From Allofournierella_A excrementavium (GTDB taxonomy: Bacteria > Bacillota > Clostridia > Oscillospirales > Ruminococcaceae), in contig DWVE01000031.1 of NCBI GenBank assembly GCA_019120375.1, positions 1 to 39,500 of the forward strand: DNA of 39,500 bases, read 5' to 3'. The translations under genes were made by a program, and so were the position numbers. Below, in pieces: positions 29,295-37,534 of the stretch. The first letter of the stretch is position 1. Each line of letters begins with the position of its first letter. The notes beneath the pieces were generated by a model, which was given only the letters and a program-made list of their open reading frames with translations, ran no database searches and had not been told where the DNA came from.

Positions 29295-30599
29295 TCACCG
29301 TTTTTCAAAAGCGCGCCGCGCCGCCTCCAGCACCGTTTCCAGGGGCACGCCGGCAGCCGCGGCGGCGGCCGCCGCCTGGTCGAATTCCGCCTTGGCCTTG
29401 CCCTGCGCGCCGGGCGCGAACTTCACGTCCACCGGGCCGTAAGGGGTCTCCACCCGGCGGCATTCCCGGGGCTGGACCACCCGCTCCATCGCGCAGCGGC
29501 GCACCCCCCAACTGGTGGTGTGCGCCAGCATCAGCTGCGAAAGGCGCTCCGCGTCGGCGGGCCGGCACAGGCAGCACAGCTTCACCGCCGGGCGGTTCTT
29601 CTTCATCTGGATGGCCTCGGTGTAAACGTCCAGCGCGCCGGCGGCCAGCAGCACCCCGGCGGCGTAGGCGATGGCCTCGCCGGTCATGTCGTCCAGGTTG
29701 CAGGCAAGCTCTACCACCTGATCGGACGCACCGCTCTCCCCCGTCTCGCCCAGGAAAGCCCGCACCACGTTGGCGGCGGCAAAATCCTTGTTGCCGGCGC
29801 CCACGCCCACGGCCTTCACCGTCATGGCGGGCATCGGCCCGAAGGAGGAGGCAAAGGTGCGCAGCAGCGCCGCCCCGGTGGGGGTGCACAGTTCCGTCTG
29901 CACGTCGCCGCCGTAGCAGGGGATGTCCCGCACCAGCCAGGCGGTGGCGGGGGCGGGCACCGGCAGCACGCCGTGGGCGCACTTCACCTGACCGCCGCCC
30001 AGGTTCACCGGGCTGGCCGCCACCCGGTCCGCGCCGAGCCACTCCATCAGCAGGCACACCGCCGTCACGTCGGCCACCGCGTCCAGCGCGCCCACCTCGT
30101 GGAAGTGCACCAGCTCCACCGGCTGGCCGTGGGCGTGGGCCTCGGCCTGGGCGATGAGGCCATAGACCTCCATGGCCTTCGCCTTCACCGTCTCCGGCAC
30201 CGGCAGCCCCTCCACGATGGTCCGCACGTCCGCAAGGCTGGCGTGATGGTGGCCGTGGTGGTGGTCATGTTCGTGCGCATGCTCATGGTCATGTTCGTGC
30301 TCATGGACATGCTCGTGGTCATGCTCGTGGTCGTGAGAATGCTCATGGGCATGGGTCTGGCCCGCCCCGCCGCAGGGCACGTCGTGGCTGTGCTCCTCCA
30401 CGCCGTGGGCCAGCACGGTCACGTGCAGGCCCCGCACGCCGCATTTTTCGGCGGGCTCCACGCTCACCTGCACGCCGGGGATGGCGTTCATCACTTTCAA
30501 GAATTCCTGCCGCCGCTCCTCGGGCAGCAGGTCCAGCAAAGCGGCGGTGAGCATGTCCCCCGCCGCGCCCATGTTGCATTCCAGATACAGCGTTTTCAT
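29295..30599 (-). CDS. larC: Nickel-pincer cofactor nickel chelatase LarC
   Basis: 434 aa. It inserts nickel into the dithiocarboxylated pyridinium mononucleotide to finish the cofactor of lactate racemase-type (LarA) enzymes. N-terminal 'YLECNMGAAGDMLTAALL' and the later 'ELVHFHEVGALDAVADV' and 'CNLDDMTGEAI' motifs are typical. In Lactobacillus plantarum, LarC is split and joined by frameshifting; here one frame covers both halves. A 37-residue His-rich stretch (residues 83-119, 21 His) probably stores or passes nickel. It starts 4 bases after the larB stop. Confidence 0.93.
   Translation of the reverse strand: MKTLYLECNMGAAGDMLTAALLDLLPEERRQEFLKVMNAIPGVQVSVEPAEKCGVRGLHVTVLAHGVEEHSHDVPCGGAGQTHAHEHSHDHEHDHEHVHEHEHDHEHAHEHDHHHGHHHASLADVRTIVEGLPVPETVKAKAMEVYGLIAQAEAHAHGQPVELVHFHEVGALDAVADVTAVCLLMEWLGADRVAASPVNLGGGQVKCAHGVLPVPAPATAWLVRDIPCYGGDVQTELCTPTGAALLRTFASSFGPMPAMTVKAVGVGAGNKDFAAANVVRAFLGETGESGASDQVVELACNLDDMTGEAIAYAAGVLLAAGALDVYTEAIQMKKNRPAVKLCCLCRPADAERLSQLMLAHTTSWGVRRCAMERVVQPRECRRVETPYGPVDVKFAPGAQGKAKAEFDQAAAAAAAAGVPLETVLEAARRAFEKR
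30243..30353 (-). repeat. His-codon tandem repeat in larC
   Basis: About 111 bases of short degenerate repeats alternating CAT/CAC with GAG/GAC codons, encoding the His-rich nickel-binding segment. The repeat makes length variation by slippage possible. Confidence 0.85.
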
Positions 30600-30603
30600 G
30601 CTG

Positions 30604-31365
30604 TCAGTCCTCCTTCGCCATGTGGTTGATCATGCTGGCCAGATACCCCGCGCCAAAGCCGTTGTCGATGTTCACCACGCTCACCCCGCTGGCGCAGGAG
30701 TTGAGCATCGAGAGCAGCGCGGAAAGGCCGCCGAAGTTGGCCCCGTAGCCCACGCTGGTGGGCACGGCGATCACCGGGCAGTCCACAAGGCCGCCCACCA
30801 CACTGGCCAGCGCCCCTTCCATGCCCGCCACGGCGATGACCACCTTGGCCTGCATCAGCACGTCCAGCCGGGCCAGCAGCCGGTGCAGCCCGGCCACCCC
30901 CACGTCGTAGACCCGCTCCACCCGGTTGCCCATGGCCTCGGCGGTGCGGGCGGCCTCCTCACAGACGGCCATGTCGCTGGTGCCGCCGCTGACCACGGCG
31001 ATGAGGCCCTTGGGGTCGGTGATGGGGGCCGGGTCGGCAAGGCCGAAGCGGGAGAGGGGGTCATAGTCCAGCGGGATGCCCTCCCCCTTCACCTTCTCAG
31101 CGGCCTCGGCGCTCATGCGGGTGACGATGATGTTCTTCGCGCCCCGACCGGCCATGGCCCGCAGGATGCCCGCGATCTGGTCCGGGGTCTTGCCCGCCCC
31201 GTAAATGACCTCCTGAGCCCCCTGGCGCAGGCCCCGGTGGTGGTCCACCTTGGCGTAGCCCAGGTCCTCAAAGGGTTGCATCTTCATCTGGAGCAGGGCC
31301 TCCTTGGGGCTGGTCTTGCCCGCCTGCACCTGTTCCAGCAGCTCCAGCATCTCCTGCTGTTCCAT
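30604..31365 (-). CDS. larB: Nickel-pincer cofactor carboxylase/hydrolase LarB
   Basis: 253 aa. LarB carboxylates the pyridinium ring of nicotinic acid adenine dinucleotide and releases AMP, the first cofactor step. The C-terminal half is the PurE-like (AIR carboxylase) domain with 'VVSGGTSDMAVCEEA', 'VYDVGVAGLHRLL' and 'AGMEGALASVVGGL'. The N-terminal ~90 residues are the family-specific part with 'DHHRGLRQGAQEVIYG'. It lies 3 bases after larE, in an operon whose order (larE-larB-larC) follows cofactor production apart from larE first. The larA gene is not in the window. Confidence 0.93.
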   Translation of the reverse strand: MEQQEMLELLEQVQAGKTSPKEALLQMKMQPFEDLGYAKVDHHRGLRQGAQEVIYGAGKTPDQIAGILRAMAGRGAKNIIVTRMSAEAAEKVKGEGIPLDYDPLSRFGLADPAPITDPKGLIAVVSGGTSDMAVCEEAARTAEAMGNRVERVYDVGVAGLHRLLARLDVLMQAKVVIAVAGMEGALASVVGGLVDCPVIAVPTSVGYGANFGGLSALLSMLNSCASGVSVVNIDNGFGAGYLASMINHMAKED

Positions 31366-31368
31366 CCT

Positions 31369-32118
31369 TCACTCCTCCTTCCGGGGCGCAAGGTCCAAAA
31401 GCACCCCGTCAAACCAGGGCGCAAGCGCCCCGGTGATGTCCTTGTGGCGGCGCGCCGCCTCCTCCAGCTGGCCGGCGGGCAGCTGCAGGCGGCCCAGCCG
31501 CCCCAGCACCCGCACTCTCAAGTCGGAAAAGCCCATGGCCATCAGAGCGCCTTCCGCCGCTTCCACCCGCCGCAGGGTCTCGGCCTCCAGCGGGGTGCCG
31601 GTGGGCACCCGGGTGGCAAGGCAGGCGTAGGCGGGCTTTTGGGCGGTGAAGAGGCCCAGCTCCCGGCTTTTGCGCCGCACGTCCGCCTTGGTCAGCCCGC
31701 ACAGGCGCAGGGGGCTCACCACCCCCAGTTCCGCCAGCGCCCGCATGCCGGGCCGGTCCGCCGCGTCGTCGCTGGCGTTGGTGCCGTCCCACACTTCGGA
31801 AAAGCCGTCCGCCGCCGCGGCGCTCACCAGCGCCGAGAAGATCATCCTCTTACAATAATAACAGCGCCGCGGCCCGTTGGCCCGCACCTGTTCGTCCTCC
31901 AGGGGGCTGGCCTCCAGCACCCGCAGCTCCACCCCCAGCTGGGCGCAGAGGCGCTTTGCGTCCTCCAGCTCAAAGCCGGGCTGAAAAGCGCTGTGCACAA
32001 AATAGGGCTGCACCCTGCAGCCCGCCTTCACCGCCGCCGCCAGCAGCAGGGCGGAGTCGGTGCCGCCGGAAAAGGCCAGCGCCGCGGCTTTGCCCCGCAG
32101 AAATTCTTCCAGTTTCAT
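31369..32118 (-). CDS. larE: Nickel-pincer cofactor sulfur transferase LarE
   Basis: 249 aa. PP-loop ATPase: 'AFSGGTDSALLLAA' near residue 15 adenylates the carboxyl groups before sulfur is added. 'RRCYYCKRMIF' gives a CxxC and 'AYACLATRVPTG' a third Cys. A three-cysteine arrangement is consistent with LarE forms that hold an Fe-S cluster and act repeatedly, as opposed to the single-Cys sacrificial type; this is inference. ATG 32118 is chosen over GTG 32124 because TGAGGTG would overlap the latter. First gene of the operon, just behind an intrinsic terminator. Confidence 0.92.
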   Translation of the reverse strand: MKLEEFLRGKAAALAFSGGTDSALLLAAAVKAGCRVQPYFVHSAFQPGFELEDAKRLCAQLGVELRVLEASPLEDEQVRANGPRRCYYCKRMIFSALVSAAAADGFSEVWDGTNASDDAADRPGMRALAELGVVSPLRLCGLTKADVRRKSRELGLFTAQKPAYACLATRVPTGTPLEAETLRRVEAAEGALMAMGFSDLRVRVLGRLGRLQLPAGQLEEAARRHKDITGALAPWFDGVLLDLAPRKEE

Positions 32119-32137
32119 CCCCACACCTCAAATCATC

Positions 32138-32201
32138 AAAAAAATGCCGCGAAAGCGCCGCCCTTCGCCTTGCGGCGGGGCAGCTGTGCCTTCGTGGCAT
32201 T
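32138..32201 (-). terminator. Intrinsic terminator inside the larEBC leader (attenuator)
   Basis: Minus strand: an 11-bp outer stem (32191-32201 with 32143-32153, one G-T pair), with an inner GC-rich hairpin, followed by a T7 run (32138-32144). It lies between the predicted promoter and larE, 20 bases before the ATG, leaving no room for another promoter. Expression of larEBC must therefore pass it, which suggests controlled read-through. Confidence 0.72.
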
Positions 32202-32254
32202 CTCATCGCTGTTTTTAAAATACGCCGCCGCGCCTTCCTGGCGCGGACTTATCG
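32202..32254 (-). promoter_or_regulatory. Upstream part of the larEBC leader RNA
   Basis: From the predicted start near 32254, the RNA forms a 7-bp hairpin CCGCGCC/GGCGCGG (32228-32246), then an A/T-rich linker, then the terminator. It does not match any riboswitch consensus I can recall. A sensor for nickel, the cofactor or lactate is possible but unproven. Confidence 0.45.
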
Positions 32255-32260
32255 GGTCTT

Positions 32261-32289
32261 ATTGTAGCACAAAGGCCGCCGGGTGTAAA
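32261..32289 (-). promoter_or_regulatory. larEBC promoter
   Basis: Minus strand: TTTACA (32284-32289), 17-base spacer, TACAAT (32261-32266). Confidence 0.72.
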
Positions 32290-32296
32290 GCAAGGC

Positions 32297-32677
32297 TCAC
32301 AGCATGTCCTCGCCGTCGTCCGCGTCGGTCATGAACTCACGGCCGCTCACCCGCTTGGCCATCCGCTCGGCCTCCACCAGGTCGGAGAGCTTCTCCTTCA
32401 CGGCGGCGGAGTCGGGGATCCACTTGATGTCGAACTCGGGGGTGGACTTGTCCGCCGAGCAGCAGTGGATGGTGCCCAGGCCGAACAGCCGCTGGGCCAG
32501 CGAGCGGCGCAGGGTCACGTCCATGATGCGGTAAAGGCGCACTTCCTCTTCCTTCGTGCTCAGGATGCCGGTCTGGATGAGCAGTTTTTCCTTGGTCAGA
32601 ACATATTTCGTAAAAGTCCAGGGCAGGCCGAAAATGATGCGCTTGCGGTCCTGCCAAACGACGCCGGGTCGGTCCAT
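32297..32677 (-). CDS. Small bacterial PH-domain protein
   Basis: 126 aa. 'FGLPWTFTKYVLTKEKLLIQTGILSTKEEEVRLYRIMDVTLRRSL' is the core of the bacterial PH (YdbS-like bPH_2) domain, with seven strands and a helix. The usual membrane helices of YdbS proteins are missing, so this is a soluble single-domain form. The C-terminal 25 residues are acidic. Function unknown. Strong promoter and GGGAGGAG upstream. It is separated from the lar operon by the lar promoter. Confidence 0.8.
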   Translation of the reverse strand: MDRPGVVWQDRKRIIFGLPWTFTKYVLTKEKLLIQTGILSTKEEEVRLYRIMDVTLRRSLAQRLFGLGTIHCCSADKSTPEFDIKWIPDSAAVKEKLSDLVEAERMAKRVSGREFMTDADDGEDML

Positions 32678-32709
32678 AGGGTCTCCTCCCTTTCACTATT
32701 CTGTACTTT

Positions 32710-32738
32710 ATTATACCGTTCCTCTCTTTTCTTGACAA
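32710..32738 (-). promoter_or_regulatory. Promoter of the PH-domain gene
   Basis: Minus strand: TTGTCA (32733-32738), 17-base spacer, TATAAT (32710-32715). It diverges from the galK promoter. Confidence 0.8.
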
Positions 32739-32774
32739 GAACCCCCGCCGCCCCTGTACGCCGCCTTTCTTTCA

Positions 32775-32783
32775 TGGTATAAT
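32775..32783 (+). promoter_or_regulatory. Extended -10 promoter of galKM
   Basis: TGGTATAAT with a perfect -10 (32778-32783). The -35 at 17 bases is poor (TGTACG). The ATG follows 38 bases later. No catabolite or LacI-type operator was recognised. Confidence 0.65.
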
Positions 32784-32820
32784 GATGCCGACAAAACGCC
32801 CGTGAAAGGGGTCTTATGCA

Positions 32821-34122
32821 ATGAGAAACGCACAGCAGCTTTTAGCCGACCTTTCCGCCGGCCGGTGGGACGCCGCCTTCGCCAGCCTCTACGGCTGCGC
32901 GGGGCGCTCCGCCGCCGACTGCCGCGCCCGCTATGCCCGTCTGGTGGAGGGCTTCACCGCCGCCTTCGGCGACGGCGAGCGGGAGTTCGCCTTCTACTCC
33001 GCGCCGGGCCGCACCGAGCTGGGCGGCAACCACACCGACCACCAGCACGGCCGTGTGCTGGCCGCCAGCGTGGACCTGGACGTCATCGCCCTGGCCGCGC
33101 CCAACGGCACCAATACGGTGCGGGTGCTCAGCGAAGGCTTCAAGATGGACGTGGTGGACCTTGCCCGGCTGACCCCCGTGGAAGAGGAGACCAACCACTC
33201 CGCCTCCCTCATCCGGGGCGTGTGCGCCGCCTTTGCCGCAAAGGGCTGGCCGGTGCAGGGCTTCGACGCCTACACCACCTCCGCGGTGCTCAAGGGCAGC
33301 GGTCTTTCCAGCTCCGCCGCCTTTGAGGTGCTCATCGGCAACATCGCGAACCACCTGTTCGCCGGCGGCGCCGAGACCCCCGTCACCATCGCCCAGATCG
33401 GCCAGTACGCCGAGAACGTCTTCTTCGGCAAGCCCTCGGGCCTTTTGGACCAGATGGCCAGTTCCGTGGGCGGCGTGGTGGCCATGGACTTTGCCGACCC
33501 CGCCGCGCCGGTGGTGCGGCCCCTTTCGCTGGACCTTGCGGGCCAGGGCTATGCCCTGTGCATCGTGGACACCGGTGCCGACCACGCCGACCTCACCGGC
33601 GAGTACGCCGCCATCCCCGCCGAGATGAAGGCGGTGGCCGCCGCGCTGGGCGGCCAGGTGCTGCGGGACGTGCCCAAGGAGGCCTTCTACAAGGCTCTGC
33701 CCGCCCTGCGCAAGGAGCTGGGCGACCGGGCGCTGCTGCGCGCCTTCCACTTCTACGCCGACGACGAGCGGGCCGCCCTGCAGGCCCAGGCGCTGGCCGC
33801 GGGCGAGTTCGACCGCTATCTGCGGCTGGTGCGCGAGAGCGGCGAGTCCAGCTTTGATTACCTGCAGAACGTGTTCTGCCGCTCCAAGCCCGTCGAGGAG
33901 CAGCCGGTGGCGCTGGCCCTGGCGCTGGCGGGCACCCTGCTGGCCGGGCGGGGCGCTTACCGGGTGCACGGCGGCGGCTTCGCCGGCACCATCCAGGCCT
34001 ATGTGCCGCTGGACTTCGTGCCCGCCTTCAAGGCCGGCATGGAGGCGCTGCTGGGCGAGGGGATGTGCCATGTGGTCTCCATCCGCCCGGTGGGCGGCGT
34101 CCATCTGACCGAAAACGGCTGA
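32821..34122 (+). CDS. galK: Galactokinase (GHMP family)
   Basis: 433 aa. It phosphorylates alpha-D-galactose for the Leloir pathway. GHMP motifs are present: motif 1 region 'APGRTELGGNHTDHQHG' (about residues 61-77), the ATP loop 'LKGSGLSSSAAFE' (about 158-170) and motif 3 'VHGGGFAGTIQAYV' near the end. Compared with classical GalK (GEHTDYN), the sugar-binding Glu is Asn and Tyr is His, a variant I associate with clostridial members. Start 32821 has GAAAGGGG about 10 bases upstream. It is followed by galM after 21 bases, so both act on galactose. Confidence 0.88.
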   Translation: MRNAQQLLADLSAGRWDAAFASLYGCAGRSAADCRARYARLVEGFTAAFGDGEREFAFYSAPGRTELGGNHTDHQHGRVLAASVDLDVIALAAPNGTNTVRVLSEGFKMDVVDLARLTPVEEETNHSASLIRGVCAAFAAKGWPVQGFDAYTTSAVLKGSGLSSSAAFEVLIGNIANHLFAGGAETPVTIAQIGQYAENVFFGKPSGLLDQMASSVGGVVAMDFADPAAPVVRPLSLDLAGQGYALCIVDTGADHADLTGEYAAIPAEMKAVAAALGGQVLRDVPKEAFYKALPALRKELGDRALLRAFHFYADDERAALQAQALAAGEFDRYLRLVRESGESSFDYLQNVFCRSKPVEEQPVALALALAGTLLAGRGAYRVHGGGFAGTIQAYVPLDFVPAFKAGMEALLGEGMCHVVSIRPVGGVHLTENG

Positions 34123-34143
34123 ACGAAAGGGAGGGCTGGACCC

Positions 34144-35172
34144 ATGTCTGTGACGAAAGAACTGTTTCTCACCCTGCCGGACGGCACCCCCGTCCACCGC
34201 TACACGCTGGAAAAGGGCGGCGTCTCCCTCTCGGTGCTGGACCGGGGCTCCACCCTGCAGCGGGTGGCGGTGCCCGGCCCGGAGGGCAAGCCGGTGGAGG
34301 TGCTGGTGAACTACGCCGACCCCGCCGCCTACCTTGACTGCCCGGACTATCTGGGCGCTTTTGTGGGCCGCGTGGCCAACCGCATCGCCAAGGGGCATTT
34401 CGCGCTGGACGGCAAGGACTACCAGCTGGCCTGCAACAACGGCAAAAACCACCTGCACGGCGGCGTGGACGGCTTCAACAAGCGGGTGTTCCGCCTTGTG
34501 CGGGCGGAAGACGACCTGCTGGAGCTGGCCCTCACCAGCCCCGACGGCGACCAGGGCTATCCCGGCAAACTGGAGCTGACCGTGCGCTGGAAGCTGCTGG
34601 ACGACGGCTTTGCCCTGGAGTGGGAGGCAGAGGCGGACAAGGCCACCCCCGCCGCCTTCACCTGCCACGCCTACTGGGACCTGGCGGGCAAGGACGCGGG
34701 CCCCGAGGCCGTGATGGACCATCAGCTCCGCCTCTTTGCCAGCCGCTACACCCCGGTGGATGAGACACTCATCCCCACCGGCGAACTGGCGGCAGTGGAG
34801 GGCACCCCCTTCGACTTCACCGCGCCCCACGCCATCGGCGAGCGCATCGGGCAGGACTGCCCCCAGCTTGCCATCGCCGGCGGCTACGACCACAACTTCG
34901 CGCTGGACTCTGTGCCCGGCCCCGACGGCCTGCGCCCGCTGGCCCGGGTGACGAGCCCCGCCACCGGCATCACCATGACGGTGGAGACCACCCTGCCCGG
35001 CGTGCAGTTCTACTCCGGCAACTTCATGCAGGGCCACGAAAAGCGCAGCGGCTTCTGCCTGGAGCCCCAGACCTTCCCCGATGCGGTGAACCAGCCCGCC
35101 TTCGGCCAGGACGTCATCCTGCGCCCCGGCGATGTGCGCCGCGACGCCATCCGCTGGCATTTCAGCCTGTAA
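34144..35172 (+). CDS. galM: Aldose 1-epimerase (galactose mutarotase)
   Basis: 342 aa beta-sandwich enzyme that interconverts alpha and beta anomers, supplying alpha-galactose to galactokinase. Catalytic-type residues are visible: His in 'NNGKNHLHGG' (about residue 98), His in 'TCHAYWDLAG' and Glu in 'GFCLEPQTFPDA'. The usual Asn before the second His is Cys here. 'FVGRVANRIAKGHF' is the familiar substrate loop. AAAGGGAGG lies upstream of the ATG. A strong terminator follows. Confidence 0.93.
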   Translation: MSVTKELFLTLPDGTPVHRYTLEKGGVSLSVLDRGSTLQRVAVPGPEGKPVEVLVNYADPAAYLDCPDYLGAFVGRVANRIAKGHFALDGKDYQLACNNGKNHLHGGVDGFNKRVFRLVRAEDDLLELALTSPDGDQGYPGKLELTVRWKLLDDGFALEWEAEADKATPAAFTCHAYWDLAGKDAGPEAVMDHQLRLFASRYTPVDETLIPTGELAAVEGTPFDFTAPHAIGERIGQDCPQLAIAGGYDHNFALDSVPGPDGLRPLARVTSPATGITMTVETTLPGVQFYSGNFMQGHEKRSGFCLEPQTFPDAVNQPAFGQDVILRPGDVRRDAIRWHFSL

Positions 35173-35178
35173 ACGACG

Positions 35179-35231
35179 AAAAAAGCCGCCCCCGTGCAGC
35201 GCACCGTGCAGCGCGCGGGGGCGGCTTTTTT
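35179..35231. terminator. Bidirectional terminator between galM and ybaK
   Basis: A 16-bp stem (35179-35194 with 35216-35231) with A6/T6 ends and a loop containing two copies of CGTGCAGCGC-like sequence. It serves the convergent genes on both sides. Confidence 0.9.
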
Positions 35232-35249
35232 CTGTTTTGTTTTCCGGTG

Positions 35250-35729
35250 TCAGGCCGGGTCGTTCCATCCCTTGCACACGTCCACCCAGCCCTTGGGGGC
35301 GGCGTACTTTTCCAGCTCGGGGATGGTCAGCTCGATGGCGCTGTTGGAACTGCCGCAGGCGGGGAACACCGTCTCGAACCGCTTGAGTGACTCATCCAGC
35401 CACACTTCCACGCCCTCGTTCACGGCGAAGGGGCAAACGCCGCCCACCGCGTGGCCCACCAGCTCCACCGCCTGTTCGGGGGTGAGCATCTTGGCCTTGA
35501 GGCCGAACTGCGCCTTGAATTTGGCGTTATCGATGCGGGCGTCGCCGGCGGCCACCACCAACAGGGGGCCCGCCGGGCCCATGAAGGAGAGGGTCTTGGC
35601 GATGCGCTTGCCCTCGCAGCCCAGCGCCAGCGCGGCCAGCTCCACCGTGGCGCTGGAGACGTCGAACTCCCGCACCCGGTCCGCAAGCCCCACCGACGCG
35701 AAATAGGCTTTCACCCGTTCAATGGACAT
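35250..35729 (-). CDS. YbaK/EbsC-type aminoacyl-tRNA deacylase
   Basis: 159 aa. It matches the YbaK/ProX editing fold that removes mischarged amino acids (Cys from tRNA-Pro in YbaK). The conserved Lys45 in 'GKRIAKTLSF' and 'GGVCPFAV' with the 'GSSNSAIEL' tail are the family signatures. It lies 17 bases after the transketolase C-subunit gene, so it is probably the last gene of that operon without an obvious metabolic link. Which tRNA it edits cannot be told from the sequence. Confidence 0.88.
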   Translation of the reverse strand: MSIERVKAYFASVGLADRVREFDVSSATVELAALALGCEGKRIAKTLSFMGPAGPLLVVAAGDARIDNAKFKAQFGLKAKMLTPEQAVELVGHAVGGVCPFAVNEGVEVWLDESLKRFETVFPACGSSNSAIELTIPELEKYAAPKGWVDVCKGWNDPA

Positions 35730-35746
35730 TGCCTCTCTCCCCTTTT

Positions 35747-36685
35747 TTACACTTCGCGGCAGGCCTTGGCGATGCCCGCGGCGTCCAGCCCGAACTGGGC
35801 CAGCAGCTCTTTGGCGGGGCCGGAATGGCCAAACTCGTCCTCAACGCCCACGCGCTTGACCTTGCAGGCCACGCCCGCCTCGGCGATGGCGGCGCACACT
35901 GCTTCGCCCAGGCCGCCGATGACACTGTGCTCCTCGCAGGTGACCACCTTGCCGCACTCCTTGGCGGCCTTCAGCACCAGCTCGGTGTCCAGAGGCTTGA
36001 TGCTGCACAGGTTGATGACCCGGGCGTTCACACCCTCGGCGGCCAGGGTCTCGGCGGCCTTCAGCGCCTCGGCGGTCTCCAGGCCGGTGGCGATGATGGC
36101 CAGATCGCTGCCCTCGCGCAGCACCTCGCCCTTGCCGATCTCGAACTTGTAGGTGGCCTCGTCGTGGAACACCGGCACCGCCAGACGGCCGAAGCGCAGG
36201 TAGACGGGGCCCTCGTGCTCATAGGCGGCCTTCACGGCAGCCCTGGCCTCCACGTCGTCGGCGGGGCAGAGCACCACCATGCCGGGGATGGAGCGCATCA
36301 GCGCAAAATCCTCGCAGCACTGGTGGCTCGCGCCGTCCTCGCCCACGGAGATGCCGCCGTGGGTGGCGCCGATCTTCACGTTCAGATGGGGGTAGCCCAC
36401 CGAGTTGCGCACCTGCTCAAAGGCGCGCCCCGCGGCGAACATGGCAAAGCTGGAGGCGAAGGGCACAAGGCCCGCCGCCGCCATGCCCGCGGCCACGCCG
36501 ATCATGTTCTGCTCCGCGATGCCGCAGTCGAAATGGCGCTCCGGGAACGCCTTCTTGAAAACGCCAGTCTTGGTGGCGGCCGCCAGGTCCGCGTCCAGCA
36601 CCACCAGGTCCTCGTGCTCCTTGCCCAGTTCCACCAGCGCGGCGCCGTAGCTGTCGCGGGTGGCGATGGTCTTCACTTCGCTCAT
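35747..36685 (-). CDS. Transketolase, C-terminal subunit
   Basis: 312 aa, carrying the pyrimidine-binding and C-terminal domains of transketolase. 'FDCGIAEQNMIGVAAGMA' holds the Glu that activates thiamine diphosphate; 'THGGISVGEDGASHQ' and 'VLCPADDVEARAA' are typical. It needs the N-terminal subunit encoded just upstream, whose stop overlaps its ATG (ATGA). The split form is common in clostridia. It acts in the non-oxidative pentose phosphate pathway. Confidence 0.94.
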   Translation of the reverse strand: MSEVKTIATRDSYGAALVELGKEHEDLVVLDADLAAATKTGVFKKAFPERHFDCGIAEQNMIGVAAGMAAAGLVPFASSFAMFAAGRAFEQVRNSVGYPHLNVKIGATHGGISVGEDGASHQCCEDFALMRSIPGMVVLCPADDVEARAAVKAAYEHEGPVYLRFGRLAVPVFHDEATYKFEIGKGEVLREGSDLAIIATGLETAEALKAAETLAAEGVNARVINLCSIKPLDTELVLKAAKECGKVVTCEEHSVIGGLGEAVCAAIAEAGVACKVKRVGVEDEFGHSGPAKELLAQFGLDAAGIAKACREV

Positions 36686-37533
36686 ACCGTCTCCCCCTCC
36701 AGTTCTTCCAGCGCGGCGGTCAGTTCCGCCATGCCCTGCTCATACTCCGCGTCGTTCGGGGCCTTGCCGTGCCAGCCCACGTTGTTCTCCATGAAGCTGA
36801 CGCCCTTGCCCTTGGTGGTCTTCATCAGGATGGCGCTGGGCCGGCCCTTCTCGGCACGGGCGGCGGCGAAGGCCGCTTCCAGCGCCTCAAAGCTGTGGCC
36901 GTCGATGACCTGCACAAAGAACCCGAAGGCCTTGAACTTCTCGTCCACCGGGCCGGGATCCATCACCTCGGCCACCGGGCCGTCGATCTGCAGGCCGTTC
37001 AGGTCCGCCAGAACGCACAGGTTATCCAGCTTGTAGTGGGCGGCGAACATGGCCGCCTCCCACACTTCGCCCTCCTGCAGCTCGCCGTCGCCCAGCAGGG
37101 CGTAAACTCGGCTCGGCTGCTTTTTGTACTTGGCGGCCAGCGCCATGCCGCAGGCGGCGGAAACGCCCTGGCCCAGGCTGCCGGTGGACATGTCCACGCC
37201 GGGCACGGTGTTCATGTTGGGGTGGCCCTGCAGGTAGCTGTCGGTGTGGCGCAGGGTGGGCAGGTCCTCCACCGGGAAATAGCCCCGCAGCGCCAGCACA
37301 GAGTAAAGCCCCGGCGCGGCGTGCCCCTTGGAGAGCACGAACCGGTCACGGCCTTCGGCTTTGGGGTCGGCGGGGTCCACCTTCATCTCCTTGAAATAAA
37401 GGTAGGTCAGCGCGTCGGCGGCGGAAAGGCTGCCGCCCGGATGGCCCGCCTTGGCCCCGTGGGTGGAGGTCAGCACGCCCATGCGCGCCTTGCAGGCAAG
37501 CTTTTTCAGTTCAAGTTCCTGTTGTTTCGTCAT
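36682..37533 (-). CDS. Transketolase, N-terminal subunit
   Basis: 283 aa. It binds the diphosphate of thiamine diphosphate through 'GDGELQEGEVWEA...' and the Asn in 'LADLNGLQIDG', with 'GHPGGSLSAADAL' and 'SKGHAAPGLY' at the N-terminus. ATG 37533 lies 1 base after the transaldolase stop; the upstream TTG and GTG would lie inside that gene. GGTGA just before it may serve as ribosome site together with coupling. It pairs with the next gene to make one enzyme. Confidence 0.94.
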   Translation of the reverse strand: MTKQQELELKKLACKARMGVLTSTHGAKAGHPGGSLSAADALTYLYFKEMKVDPADPKAEGRDRFVLSKGHAAPGLYSVLALRGYFPVEDLPTLRHTDSYLQGHPNMNTVPGVDMSTGSLGQGVSAACGMALAAKYKKQPSRVYALLGDGELQEGEVWEAAMFAAHYKLDNLCVLADLNGLQIDGPVAEVMDPGPVDEKFKAFGFFVQVIDGHSFEALEAAFAAARAEKGRPSAILMKTTKGKGVSFMENNVGWHGKAPNDAEYEQGMAELTAALEELEGETV

Positions 37534-37534
37534 A

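Noticed and set aside
30243..30353. CRISPR-like or REP repeat
   Set aside because: The short repeats are in frame His/Glu/Asp codons of larC with no spacers; it is a protein-level low-complexity segment.
29295..30599. Programmed frameshift in larC
   Set aside because: One uninterrupted frame covers both halves, so no frameshift is required.
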